A DNA stretch of 64,000 bases from Adiantum capillus-veneris (Eukaryota > Streptophyta > Polypodiopsida > Polypodiales > Pteridaceae): contig CM043942.1 of NCBI GenBank assembly GCA_014529385.2, forward strand, positions 2,706,501 to 2,770,500, in the 5' to 3' direction. The position numbers and the translations under genes are program-made. The notes beneath the pieces were generated by a model. It saw only the letters and a list, made by a program, of their open reading frames with translations, searched no databases and was not told where the DNA came from. Numbering within the stretch: the stretch's first letter is position 1; every line of letters starts with the position of its first letter. Positions 43,503 to 55,431 of this stretch are shown here, one piece after another.

Positions 43503-44148
43503 ATTTTGATCAACTCTTTCTTCACTGGTAGTTCATGTTTAGGTTGCATCAACTCTTCAGGTTGCTCTAAACGGCTTGAAGTATGTATATTCCCTGATAT
43601 TTGCAAGACTTCACTAATTTATTTATGTTCCTCATCCAACAACAAGAATGACACTTCACCTCATCACTGGAACTCAAAGTAGTGCTACTTTCTGAGTCTT
43701 TAAAACTATAATCACTGGTAGTTTTGGACTCATTATTCTCACTCACATCTTCAAGTTCCATAGGCTGTTTGGTAGTCATATCAAACACTCTCTTTTCACC
43801 CTTCTTGTCATACACATTGATTGTGCCCTTGCGCCAATCTTGCACGGCACCCACAGCTCTCAACCAAGGTCGTCTCAAAATGAGAGGAAAGGCGGCCAGA
43901 CCAGCTGGTATAACATGAAATTTTATCATAACCTTCATGTTAAAGACTTCGACTTCCAAATTCTTAATCATTCCCAAAAATTTCATTTTGGCATGGTTTG
44001 CTAGTCGAATCCAAAACCCAGAGCTTCCACAAGTAATGAGACCCAGTCTCTCAACACACGATTGTGTGATCACACAAACTTGAGCATCTCCATCAATGTA
44101 GGATTCTCCCATGCCCACACCTTTGTGCCAAGCGTTCACCACAGGACA
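43503..44148 (-). pseudogene. gypsy-3 protease region
   Basis: 43567-44142 (191 codons) contains YIDGDAQVCVITQSC and PLILRRPWLRAVGAV, matching a retropepsin of the D-G-G/A type followed by the I-L-G-R-P-W equivalent. The second Gly is Asp, so it is probably dead. Ser/Glu-rich linker to RT. Preceded by the solo LTR insertion. Confidence 0.75.
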
Positions 44149-44910
44149 TGTTAAGTATGGATCCTGATTTACCCCTTGTAATTTTCTGTGTTAAAAGCGC
44201 ACATTTGTAAGGACCCCATTATGAGGAGAAGCCATCGTGCGTGAAGGAAAATCACTCCCCGGAAACCAAAATTTTCACAGCCAAAAATCAGGGGAAACTT
44301 TAGAGGCCTCGGGGGTGGAAGCCCTGGAGACTTTTTTTTTGCTTCGTTGGAATATTCCTTTTTGCCGGAATATTATGGTCGGACGGCGGCCGGAAAGTGG
44401 TCGGAAAAAAACCGGTCGATTGGTCGTGGCTGGTGGTCGGAAGTCAATGGCCGGTGGCCGGTGGCCGAATTCAAAAGTGGATTTGTCTACACAAGGACGG
44501 CCACACATGGGCGGATTGGAGGGTCGGATTTGGACTTATTCACACAAGGGCAGTTACACATGGCTGCCTCTCATAAGAGAGGGCAGCCCTTTTGGCCTAT
44601 AAAAGGAATCCATTTCTACACACATTTTATAGTGTGAAGTTGATACAACAAGGTGTGTGTGAGGTGGTGAGAGTGAAGCAAGGCAAGAGCTCCATTAAGG
44701 GTATAATCCCTTTGTAAACCACTTCTTGTTTTGAAGTACTAAAGCCATTGAGTGGCTGCTTTCCCATGGACATAGCCCACATTGGGTGAACCACGTATAT
44801 TGTGTGTACTCTCTCTCTCTCTACTCTATAATCTCTTGTGTGGGAAATCTATCTCTCTCCATTAAGTAATCTACTCAAATATCTATTTAGCTACGTCATA
44901 TTGCCTAACA
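44149..44910 (+). repeat. Solo LTR of the Copia-C family
   Basis: 762 bases, TGTTAAGTATGG to GCCTAACA, with perfect target duplication GGACA (44144-44148 and 44911-44915). TATA box at 44598-44605. Left by LTR-LTR recombination of a former full element within gypsy-3. More diverged from both Copia-C LTRs than they are from each other, so it is an older insertion. Confidence 0.95.
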
Positions 44911-45464
44911 GGACAAATGTCAGGTATCTCTCACACAAACAACACTCTGACTTGTCCATGCTTTGGCTCTTTTTCTAGATTCACTAATGACTTCCATTAC
45001 CTTTTAAGTTTGGGCACCATATTCATCAACTGTCCAAAAGTACAATCTACTTTCCTCCAAATCATTTCTTCCTTTAAATTGTAAGTTGTTTGGCCTTCTG
45101 CCAAATGCAAATCCACCGCTTCAAATTGTCTACGAGGCTTTCTCTTCCTCTTGGCTTTTGCATCTTCACTCTCTTTCTCCTTACCTTTCTTTCTGCTAGG
45201 CCCTGGTGCTGCATAGCCTTCCCTCTCACTTTTGCCTACTGGCAACAAATCTGCTTCTTTCTTTTCAACTCGCACAATACCCACATGGCTACCAGAGGTT
45301 GAGGCCTGATTTTCCTGTTCAGTACCTTGATTTCCCCATATATCTTGATCTCCCCATATATCCAATGCATAATCATTAGCCCTGTTAGGAATCTGTTGAG
45401 AAAGTGGAAACATATCCCCTCCCATCCTTACTAGGCTTTGAACAATAAGTGCTAGTACGACCAA
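44911..45464 (-). pseudogene. gypsy-3 Gag-protease linker
   Basis: 155 codons at 44997-45464, Lys/Glu-rich (KKGKEKESEDAKAKRKRK), then ATG-less reading into the protease. No zinc knuckle is intact, although CYNCGE-like remnants may lie at 45465-45490. Sits between Gag and PR in the expected order. Confidence 0.55.
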
Positions 45465-46160
45465 TTCACCACAATTATAACAAGTGGGGATGATCCTTCT
45501 CTATGGATCAAAACCACCTTGTCCACGACCAGCATTCACATTAGGTTGAGCTTCACATGCCTGAGCCATTCCTCTACCACGGCCATGACCACGACCACCT
45601 CCACCACCAAGAACACTAAGTCGTAATTCCTACATCATGGTCATCATGCCTTGCATATTTTGTTGTAACATGTTGGCCTCTAGCTTCTGGCTGATTCTCC
45701 TCCTTTTGGCTACCATTATTTTGCTCAAGGACCGCTTTCTCATATTCATTAAGCCTTTGAGCTTTCCAGTCTTTCTCTCTGGCAATGGAGATTGCCTCCT
45801 TGAAGGTGCTAGGCCTTTTCAGCTCAACTTTGAACTTCAAACTTTCTTTTAGGTTTTCCACAAAACGGTCCTTCTTTAACATGGATGGAGGGATCTTGTT
45901 TCCCAAAGCCCGGGCCCATTTATCCCATAAACGGGTGAATTGCATGACAAAATCATCATCACTTTGATTAGCCCTCTGAGTGTACCCCAGAATTTCATGC
46001 CAGACTTCATCAGGTACTTTGATGGATCTCTATTGTGCCAAGAAAGCTTGCTTCACACAATTGTAGTCCAAAACCACCCCTGGATTTTGGGCCTACATCA
46101 ACTTCTCAAAATTGTGTAACCAAATTTTGCCTCATCATGTAAACTATCAAGGTAGATAGC
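45465..46160 (-). pseudogene. gypsy-3 Gag, C-terminal half
   Basis: 45616-45945 reads QFTRLWDKWARALG, KDRFVENLKESLKF and FKEAISIAREKDWKAQRL, the second half of a Ty3/gypsy capsid. Upstream to 46160 the same protein continues with stops: EAKIWLHNFEKLM, then DYNCVKQAFLAQ. It starts abruptly in mid-capsid at about 46160. Two of the stops (TAG in LM*AQNP and AQ*RS) stand at likely Gln positions. Confidence 0.78.
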
Positions 46161-46450
46161 ATGCCTTTAAGAACAATGATGGGGGCTAGAGCTTTTGTCG
46201 GTCCAATACAACCACCTGCTTATAGAACTCAAACTCAATATATCATTGTAGCTATGGACTATTTGACCAAGTGGGTAGAGGCCAAGGCAACCAAAAAGAA
46301 TGATGCTAGAACCACAGTTGCACTCTTGTATGAAAATGTATTCTCAAGATATAGACTTCCAATAGAAATTGTCAGTGATAAGGGAACTCATCTTGTCAAT
46401 GAGGTAATTGAGTATCTACTGAATGAATTTATGGTCATCCATAACAAATC
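46161..46450 (+). pseudogene. gypsy-2-like integrase core fragment
   Basis: 118-codon frame with VGPIQPPAYRTQTQYI, YLTKWVEAKATKK, VSDKGTHLVNEVIEYLL. Homologous to 7960-8221 at roughly 70 percent by eye but lacking the KWGIDF segment with the first catalytic Asp. Cut off by NA-1b at 46451. Confidence 0.85.
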
Positions 46451-48113
46451 TGTTGTCGTGCAGCTCCACTCCCATGCTAAGAAAGATACCAAAAAAATGC
46501 ATGTCAAGATTATTTGAAGCTTACTTGATTAATGGTCAGTGATCAATGCTTGTTAACAGGCCAAGTTTAATAATTGATGTATGCCAGATGCAGCTTAAAA
46601 GGTCCAACTGATGCCTTAATGATGCTAAAAAGGACTATGCTTGAAGTGAGTACATATGGGATAATATGATCTAAAACTGCAGTGCTTGAAGTGATCTACC
46701 GGCCTGTCTTTACGGCTCATCGATTGGAGCTAAGGTGAAGAAGTTATGACAGTTTGAAGTTTAAGTCAATTGCAGATCCGTACCGGATTGGGCAACTGCA
46801 TAGCTGAGGTGACAGAAATGAAATGAATGCACGGGCCTGAAGTGCTCACTTTGTGGAGCGCATTGGTTTTTTCAAATCAGTGATCGGAGTTATGGTTGCC
46901 AATTTATTGGCCATTAAAGATTCACCGGGGGCCGGTTTCGCACTAGTCTGGTTGGCTTTGGCAGATTTCCGTTTGGGAATTTTTGACTTTGACCAAGTTC
47001 TGGAATGTCATTCTATGCAGAACAATGATTGCAAGATATACCGAGCCTGGTTGCGGTAAGGAAGCTCTAGAGAAAATAATCATATGCAAAAGGAATGCCT
47101 TTCTCCAAAGCCACACACCTATACTTGCGTCTTGAGGGCAGGAGATACTGATGGGGAAAACAAAATCCTGATGATATTGTCAGATTAGGGCTAATGGGAG
47201 CCTTGATGTCGGCATGTATGCCAAATGTTGTTATGTATGCTGTTAGTTACGAAGAAGCACAAAAAGTTCTTGATGAGCTCTTTATCCGAAATGTCGGCTC
47301 ATGGAGCATATTGATTGTGGGATATGCCTAGCGGCCACTGGGAGTGCTTGGTATTGCTTGCCCAATATGTATGCTAAATGTGGTGCCCAAGGGTCTGTAA
47401 AGAGTCGGCCGCCCATAATGTGGCTCAATGGCCGCCCGGGAGAAAAGGCCGCCCGCCCAAGTCAAATGGTATGGCCACCCTAAAGATTAAAAGGGTGTGA
47501 ACTAAAGAGACAAGAAGAGGTGGAGCATGAAAAATAGTGCGCAGGCAGCATGGACAGGAGAGAAGAGCTCGCCCCGGGCATCACGAGTAAGAAGCAAGAG
47601 GAAAGCACGAGGCAGGCCAAGTAGGGGTTAAGGGACTCGGAGCAAGTCGATTGAGGTGAAGATAAAGCTCATGAATGGTAGATAAGCCAGTCCAAAGTGC
47701 ATAAAGCAGGAAGTTACAAGATAATTGGTAATAGCTAAAGCTTGATGATCGAGGCAGTGAACTGAATTGAAGCTTGCAAAAACCACGAGGTATTTGAAGT
47801 AGATAAAGCAGTAAAGGAAAATTTCCATCACCATCATCCGTTAGAGATTGGATTAGTATTTTGTTAAGTCCGGTTTCGTTAACGGGCCGGTTAGTCCTAT
47901 AAATGGGAGCTTAAACTCCTAATTAGCAGATGATCCAAGTGACGATGCTGTTAACAGTCCACCTTGGCTAAGGACTAAGTTGTACTCAAAGTAATATTCA
48001 ATTAATTGATGATTGCGATGATTGCCAGAGCTGTCAGTGTCTCTTGTTCTCTCTCTTTCACACTCCCACAACCACAGGCCCCGGCTCATGTAGCAAACAC
48101 ATATCGCCCGACA
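46451..48113 (+). repeat. NA-1b 5' LTR
   Basis: 1663 bases, TGTTGTCGTGCAG to CGCCCGACA, the reverse complement of the NA-1 LTRs and much diverged. Holds TATAAATG at 47898-47905. It interrupts the integrase scrap. Non-coding. Confidence 0.82.
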
Positions 48114-48117
48114 ACTT

Positions 48118-48131
48118 TGGTGAACCCGACG
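48118..48131 (+). other. NA-1b primer binding site
   Basis: TGGTGAACCCGACG, identical to the NA-1 site, four bases after the LTR. Confidence 0.8.
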
Positions 48132-48805
48132 TGAAACGAGCCGGGGTGGGAGGTAAAGATGGAGAATTTAGAGCAGATGATGAAAATGATTGCAGAGCTA
48201 AGTGCAAACGGTTTTGATGATAGTTCAACAGTTCCAGATTTTTCGAAGATGCTTCAATTGGTTCAAGGATCTCTGCTTGAATGGAGACCGTAAAGAAGAA
48301 AAATCAAATCAATGAAGCTTTGAATGCAGCTTTAGATGCGGTATACGACGAGAGACAACTTTTTGATGGATACAATCCAATGGGCTACCTAGAGTGTTAT
48401 GAGCTGGAGACCAAGGTAAGAGTGATACGAGAAGAGTTGATGATCAAATCTTTTGAGTAGTTAGTGAGTTCAGATGTGAAGGAGCAGATTCAAGAGGTTA
48501 CCAAAGCGTGCAACAACGACGACTAGGAGTATTTCAAAGAAGCTATTGTATAGGTAAGTTTTGAGCAGTATGAAAGCTATCAAGAACAGAGTTTAAGTCT
48601 ACCAAACTACGCAGATATTTGAGGACAAGTACGATCAAAGTTAGAAATTGTGATTGATGAGTTTATTGTGCAGGATGCTACCTTCTTATAGGCTAATGAT
48701 GACGACATAGTTGAAACTGTGTATAAAAAGCTGGGTTTCCCAGATGCTTTACATGAAGTAGAAGTCTTTGAGGGCGAGGCTCTACAGCCTCAAACTACGT
48801 AATTT
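48132..48805 (+). pseudogene. NA-1b leader and N-terminal part of the NA-1 protein
   Basis: From about 48306 the frame reads NEALNAALDAVYDERQLFDG, LETKVRVIREELMIKSFE, and after a TGA (48620-48622) KLEIVIDEFIVQDATFL. This is homologous to NA-1 34195-34797. Extra stops at 48458, 48526, 48551 and 48689 replace Gln, Trp, Gln and Gln of NA-1. Homology ends near 48805 (GEALQPQTT), where the rest of the element is missing. Confidence 0.8.
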
Positions 48806-50948
48806 TATCTGATAACGTCTCCCTGATGAGTGTAAATAGTGTATATATCATCAAAAAATACATCAAAAACAGACTTTTTTGCTTATTTTCATCAATTTTT
48901 CTTGGTTTTGGAGCTTAAAAATAGAGAAATCCACCAAAAAGTAATAAAATAGTTTTCGATGGATTTTCTTAATTGTTGATTTCTCAATTTTCTTTTTTAG
49001 TGCATTTTATTATTTTCTTTGATTTTTTCAATAAACAGATCAAAAATTAATAATAAATAGCAATGAGCTCAAAGGGAGAAACTGAAGATACGTTCATGAT
49101 CAGAAAAACAAGGCGGACAGGCACAAAAATTTTCAATCAAAACAACAAATGGAAGCGGGAAGCCTAAATTAGGCCGTCAAGGCCTACTTTTGCAAATTCT
49201 TGCAGAATGAGCTAATGAAATCCGATTGAGGAAATTTTTGAGTCTAACATAGATTTCACGACCTAGTATGACCAACAAGGGAATCTTAGGGAAAATAGTT
49301 TGGGAAGCCCGAGTATAGATATCCAAGGTAGCCCAAAATCACCTTATTTTCACTAGTCACTCTTAGAAGAAAGAGCTTTCTACCTTCTTCACGTGCGATT
49401 TTCGGAGTCCACAGTCGCCCATTTTGAGCGTTGTCTCACACAAGACATGAGGGGTAAGTTCTAAAATCATCAAAGAACGTTTCTATACAATGAAGTAGCA
49501 GGTAAAGGCCCAGGAAAAAATCCTAGAATCCCAGCTGTGTATAAACTCCTACGACACAAAAACGACTATAGCCACCTGTCAATTCAATTGAATCGGACAA
49601 GACTTGAACTGCAGCATGCCCCTATATAGTAGAACACTTTCATATCATTAGATGACCATTTGGCAGGGGTCACGGGGGTCCCAAGTAAATAATCTAGGTT
49701 TTTGTCATATGCCAGAATTGGATTCTTACTTCACGAGCAGCTTATAGATGAGTTCTATACACAATGTACCTAGATGGTTTCAAGAAAATAGTCAAGGCAA
49801 GCTCTCAAATAGTAGCAAACAACTCGAAGACTACAAAGTGTCAAAATGGACATACGACATCAAACTGACTTCGAATGAGCCCAACTGGATGAGTAACATC
49901 AGGACTATGTAGTGGACAAGTCCATGGATTCAAAAGTAGCTAAGCAAATCTACACACCAAGTAGTAATAAAAAACGGTGATTTTAGAGTCGGCAAGAGCA
50001 TGAATTGATGCCGATATGACCAAACCTTACCAAATTCATTTTAGAACTTGTTTTAGATGTATTAAAGATGTTTAGGTCATCAAATTATCTTTTCATGCAA
50101 AAAGAATGACTGTTGTAAATAATCACGATTATTTACTTTTATGCACATTTGGCTTGAAAATTATTTTGTTACTTCACCTATCACTTGTACACATCTATTA
50201 CATGCCACATGTCAAGTATGAGCCCAAAAGATCAAGAAAATCTCTGATTTTGTCAAAAAACACAGTAAAGGCTCTTCTGTCCAAATTTTGACTTAGCTGT
50301 TACATTTTTTGATCCAAATCACCCCATATCTCACATAGAGTCTCTATATCATGTATAGAACCAGCTTGCAACAAAAAATGTCCAATTTGTTGAAAAAGTC
50401 AATAATCACGATTATTTACTTTTTCACCAAATGAGCAACTTTCAACTTTGACCTTATGGACCAAAGTACATGATGTTCCAAGCCTACCAATCAAGTTTGA
50501 TCACATTTGAATCACAAAACCCAAAATCCCTTTATATCTACCGTTTCACAGTTTGAAGCCTAAATCTGACACCATTTTCACTATGTGCACTCAAATGAGT
50601 CCACACTTCACTCAGAGTATCTAAATGCCACATGTCTCAAGCCTATGATGTCAAAAATGAAAAAATTTGAAAAAAATCCCCAGCTATAAATAATTGTGAT
50701 TATTTACTTTAGTTGAAAATTTTGCCTAGATTGCATGATTTAGATCTCTACATGTTTTTATGCATTTATGCATGCTCCAAAATTGATTTGAAGCAAAATG
50801 GACATCATTTGCCAAAGCAATTCAGACTCAGGGCATTTTAGAGCGCAATCCATGGAAATTTCTAACTTTGACAGTGTATTCTCCTAATAGGTGCAGTGCA
50901 AGCGACTGAGAAGGCAAAGAAGAGGATGTCTCAGAAAGGAAAGAAAAG
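48806..50948 (+). other. AT-rich non-coding region, probable NA-2a leader, with ~285-base repeat
   Basis: About 2.1 kb with no coding frame. The block near 48990-49060 (TTTTAGTGC, T-rich, then AAAATTAATAA) resembles 60520-60720 in front of NA-2b. Three copies of a near-palindrome, GTAAATAATC + 2 bases + GATTATTTAC, lie at 50115-50136, 50398-50419 and 50686-50707. The true 5' LTR of NA-2a was not found. Confidence 0.6.
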
Positions 50949-51527
50949 ATGCAAGAATTGACACCATACCAGTTGGAGTTAAGCTCTATGGAAACGACAA
51001 AGGCAACCTACCTTTCCAAAGGACAACTTGAAGAAAACAACACTATAGTCTTCACCGGCAGGTTCCAGAGTGAAGATGGACACCAAGTGGAGTTATAACT
51101 GCTGCCCAAGGAATTTTATAATGTAGCTGCAAGGCTAGACACTAAAGAAGCCAACAGAAGACTAGGAATTTGGGAATTCTACGACTAGGAGCCAAGTGGA
51201 GTGGATTTCCAAAAGCCTACAAAAAATGTTTTCTACAATCAAAGAAGATGGATCTGCTTAGATCACGGATCAACAAGGCCAAAAAGTGGAAGTAGTTATC
51301 AACAAGGACATTGTGGCCAAGGCACTAAAGCTGCCGATGGAAGGTATGACAATGAGGGCCAGGGATAGGAAGACGGTTGGCACATTCACCAATGATACAG
51401 CTACCACCACCTTCTCTAATCTCATTCTAAGTTAAGTGGAGGATCTAGCCCGTCTTTATCATCAACACTTCCGTTTCTTCTCAAAGAGACCACCAAGATA
51501 CACAACTCCAAATCATCCAGTTGCAAC
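50949..51527 (+). pseudogene. NA-2a protein, N-terminal region (unrecognised)
   Basis: From ATG 50949: MQELTPYQLELSSMETTKAT, FTGRFQSEDGHQVEL, then TAA, KEFYNVAARLDTKEANRRLG, then TAG. A frameshift near 51280 leads to VEVVINKDIVAKALKLPMEG and VEDLARLYHQHFRFFSKRPP. The frame is cut by Copia-D at 51527 and continues at 56583 in phase once one copy of GCAAC is removed. Three stops (51097 region, 51188 region, 51432) sit where Gln is expected. I do not recognise the domain. Its position after a leader suggests a Gag-like or accessory role, which is inference. Confidence 0.6.
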
Positions 51528-51732
51528 TATTGGAATTAGGGTTGCAGGAAAACACACACAGCTTAGAGAAGACGAAGGAAGATCAAGGCACACAATAGAG
51601 AGTGTATTACTTAGTGTGCAATGGAAAGATAGATAGCCCTAGAGTAATGGCGTATATACAATGCACGGGGGAAAAATTCCCCAGCAGTCCTAGTGTGTTC
51701 ACACACATCACTACCACATGTATATGGTAACA
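51528..51732 (-). repeat. Copia-D 3' LTR
   Basis: 205 bases. First bases read TATTGG instead of TGTTGG. A block of some 20 bases present in the other LTR (near CCTCCTAAAGAGGG) is missing. Confidence 0.9.
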
Positions 51733-51807
51733 TATCCCCCCTGGAGTGATGCGGTGAATGAGAGCTGGCACATGAGTAAAGGAAATCGTCATGCCCTGAG
51801 GACATGA

Positions 51808-52469
51808 TCAGTCCACAAAGGAGAGTAAGCCCAAATCTTTGTACAAAGCTTCGAGCTTCCCACACGACAATGACTTTGTGAAAAGATATGCAAGGTTGTC
51901 CTGTGTTGGCACATAAGCCAAGCTAGTCTCTCTTGCTGAGAGCCTCTTCCTAACATAGTGGTAATGCACCTCAATGTGCTTTGTACGAGCATGAAAAATT
52001 GGGTTCCTCAAAACTACCAATGCGCTCTGACAAGTAGTGTAGATAGTGTTGGCAATGTCCTATCCAGCACCCAAATCAACCATAAGGCGTCTAAGCCATA
52101 AACACTCAACCGTAGCTGTGAAGACTGCCTTGTACTCAGGCTCACAACTAGAAGTGGCCACAATAGGTTGCTTCTTGCTCAACCATGATATACATGAATT
52201 GCAAGCATGAAACAAAAACCGCTTGTGGACACTCTCGTGTCAAAACAACCAGCCCAATCTGAGTTCAAAAAAGCATGTAAGTCTGGCGGCAATGATCCCC
52301 CCTTGGGAAAAAAAAAGCCAAGATCTAAAGTGCCACTAAGGTAGTGGAAAATCCTCTTGGTTGACAGCGTGCCAATGCTTAGAACCTGGGCTATGCATAA
52401 ATTCATTGACCTGTGAGACTGCAAATTGAATATCCGGCCTCGTGTTGCATACATAAATGAGGCATCCAC
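51808..52469 (-). pseudogene. Copia-D RNase H
   Basis: 52179-52469 and 51808-52020 read HYLSGTLDLGFFF, LNSDWAGCFDTRVSTSGFC and ARTKHIEVHYHYVRKRL, a copia RNase H in at least two frames. Confidence 0.85.
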
Positions 52470-53761
52470 CCAACGATAGTTTGGTAAAAAGTGACATGTA
52501 CAGGATCACCAACATCATGAAGATTCAATTTAAACCTGTTTCCTTGGGAGTAGCAATAGGTTTGCAATCCTCAAGTTCAAACTTACATAGCAATGTCTCT
52601 ATGTAACTTTTTTGACACAAGGCAATACCACCATCACACTACTTAAAATGTATACCCAAGTAATGATGCTTAAAATGTATACCCAATTAATCATGCAACA
52701 GCCCCAAATCTTTCATCTTGAAAGTATTATTCAAATCAGCCTTAAATTCAGTAATATGTCTCTCATTTGTTCTAGTGATTAGCAAATCATATACATAAAG
52801 AACCACAATGAGAATTACATCACCCTCACGCTTTACATTCAATGTGCTTTCTATTGTATTGTTACGAAATCCTTGTTTGACCAAATGAGTGTCAGATTTC
52901 TCATACCAAGCACTAGGAGATTGCTTCAACCCATACAGAGCCTTCTTAGTTTGCACACTTTGTCCTCTTGTCCTTTCTTGACAAAACCACGAGGCTGCAT
53001 TACATAAACTTCCTCAAATATGTCACCATTCAAGAAAGCAATTACAATGTCTGATTGATGTACATCCCAACAAAAATGAGCTGCCAATCACATAGAAAAT
53101 TCACAGTAGTCATCCGATAAGTGGGAGCAAAAGTTTCTTCATAATCTATGCCTTTCTGCTGTGTATAACCCCTTGCAACAAGTCAAGCCTTATGGCAATC
53201 AATCTCACCATCCGGCTTGCATTTCAACTTGTAAACCCACTTTGTACCAATGGCCTTTTTTCCAGGAGGCAAATCACATAAAGTCCATGTTTCATTTTCT
53301 ATAAGTGCATCGTATTTGGATTGCATGGTAGCCATCCAATTTTTTGAATTATGTGCTTCATCAATAGATAGAGGTTCCTCGACATCATGTAAGCTAGACA
53401 CAGCCAAAGCATAACAATCTGATGCATAAGATGCATGGCGAGAGCCTAAACAAGTACAATTAGACAAAGCTGCATCCAATTTACTATCATGTAATGTATG
53501 CACCAACCATTTTGGCATACCTCTAGCCTGCTCATTTTCAGCCCTTTCCTCATCAAGTACATCACGTACATCTGCATCAATAATAGGCTGATCTGTAACA
53601 TTCTTGGAAACCCCCATAGGCTGTACATTTGCCTCATTGGAATTTACATTCGAACTTCCACCATTGAAAAGAGGCAACAAAGTGTCATAAATGTCATATG
53701 AGCTTACATTACTATCTCTAGTACATGATAAGAAGGGCTGAACAGAATCTTCCACAAACAC
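52470..53761 (-). pseudogene. Copia-D reverse transcriptase
   Basis: 53183-53761 carries the IN-RT linker and RT start (WMATMQSKYDALIENETWTL, GTKWVYKLK). 52687-52956 reads KALYGLKQSPSAWYEKSD and LYVYDLLI. The catalytic YVDD is YVYD, so the polymerase is dead regardless of the frameshifts around it. Confidence 0.9.
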
Positions 53762-53803
53762 TACATCCCAAGAAACCAGAATACACTTTGTTTGTAGATG
53801 ATA

Positions 53804-54633
53804 CTACCTGTAACCTTTGCTTTCAACGCTATAACCAACAAAAATACATTTGACTGCCTTATCATCCAATTTTCTGTGCTGTGTTTGTGGCACCAAAGCA
53901 TATGCCAAATAGCCAAAAACACGCATATGCTCAATAGAAGGCTTTCTATCATGCCATGCTTCATATGGAGTAATAGACTGCAAAGCTTTCGTAGGACACA
54001 TGTTAAGTACATAAGTGGCACACATGATGGCCTCAAGCCAAAAAGAATGCGGCAAAGCTTGACTTTTGACCATACAACGTGCCATTTCCCTCAGTGACCT
54101 ATTTTTCCTCTCAGCAACACCATTTTGTTGAGGTGTATAAGGCACTGTACATTGGTGTTTTATCCCACGACTAGCCAAAAATGCATTAAATTCATGAGAC
54201 ATATACTCCCCCCCCCCTCGATCGGAACGGAGGGTGCCCAAAGTACATTTTGACACATTTTCAGCCATAGCCAAAAATTGTTTGAAGCACATAAAATCTT
54301 CGGACTTCGCTTTAACCATGCATGCTTGGAGAAATCATCAATGAAATTCACAAAGTAAAGGTAATTGCCCAAGGACAGAGTTTGCATGGGTCCACAAACA
54401 TCACTATGCACAAGCTGCAACCTGCATGTGGCCCTAACTGAAACATCCTTTGGAAACTTCAAATGCTGCATCTTACCCAAAATACAAGCTTCATAAACAT
54501 GTTTGACAGGTGCTTTAAGAGGCAGCAAAGAAGCAACCATATCATATTTTTGCAAACGTAGCAAACTGGCAAAATTCAAATGACCAAAACGTGCATGCCA
54601 AAGTTTTGCATCTGAAATAGCCTTTGAATTCAA
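53804..54633 (-). pseudogene. Copia-D integrase
   Basis: 54160-54633 and 53804-54319, overlapping in two frames. LWHARFGHLNFASL with the zinc His pair and YEACILGKM (first zinc Cys replaced by Tyr), VHSDVCGPM, LRSDRGGGEYMSHEF, PQQNGVAERKNRSL. A run of C near 54205 may account for the frameshift. Confidence 0.88.
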
Positions 54634-54654
54634 AAATGCATTTGCAAAATTTTG

Positions 54655-55431
54655 CTAACACTTGTCATACAAAGTGAGCTTATACAACCCATGGCATAAA
54701 ATGCCAGATGCAACAATTTCATCATTGAAGCTAAGATCATGTACTATACATCTATCATCCTCAAATTTGACTACAAGACCAAGTCTAGCAAGTGCAGATA
54801 CAAACAAAAGATTCTTCTTGATCCCAGGTACATAAAGTGCATCAACAAATGTAAAAGAACTACCATTTGTAGGAATAAGCACAATATTTTCAACGTCCTG
54901 AAACGGATAAGAGGCATTTTTGGCACAAGTAATTGAATTCCCATGAGGGACAAACTCAAGAGAGGTGAACAAATCACGATGTGAAGTAATGTGCTTTGTA
55001 GCACCACTGTCAAAATACCGCACATGTGAATCTGCAGCAACTGACATGCATGCATCATGGATGGCAAGATTATAGGTACACTCTGCACTAAAAGCCCATT
55101 CTGCATCACCATCAGCATCACAGTCTCCTTTCACAGAAGACTCAACAATTGTTGCATTTGTAGTGGAACCATCATTTGTATTGGAACCACCCTCTTTCTT
55201 TTTAGCCTCTTTGGCCTTCAACTTAGGACACTGCTTGATCAAGTGATCATTCGCTGTACAATAACAGAAATGCATCTTATTTTTTCCCTTTTCACCAGAA
55301 TTTCCAAACAAATTTCCGCCAAAAAAATAATTAGGAACATGTGATTTTTCACTCGCAGAAGAACCATAAGTGGCTGCATTGTTGTTACCACCCTTTCTTT
55401 GAGCAACAATGAAAAGCCTATTTAATTGCAC
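54655..55431 (-). pseudogene. Copia-D Gag C-terminus and protease
   Basis: 258 codons with a damaged zinc knuckle (CYCTANDHLIKQC), an acidic linker and protease VRYFDSGATKHITSH. Frame closes at TLYDKC before the integrase zinc region. Confidence 0.85.
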
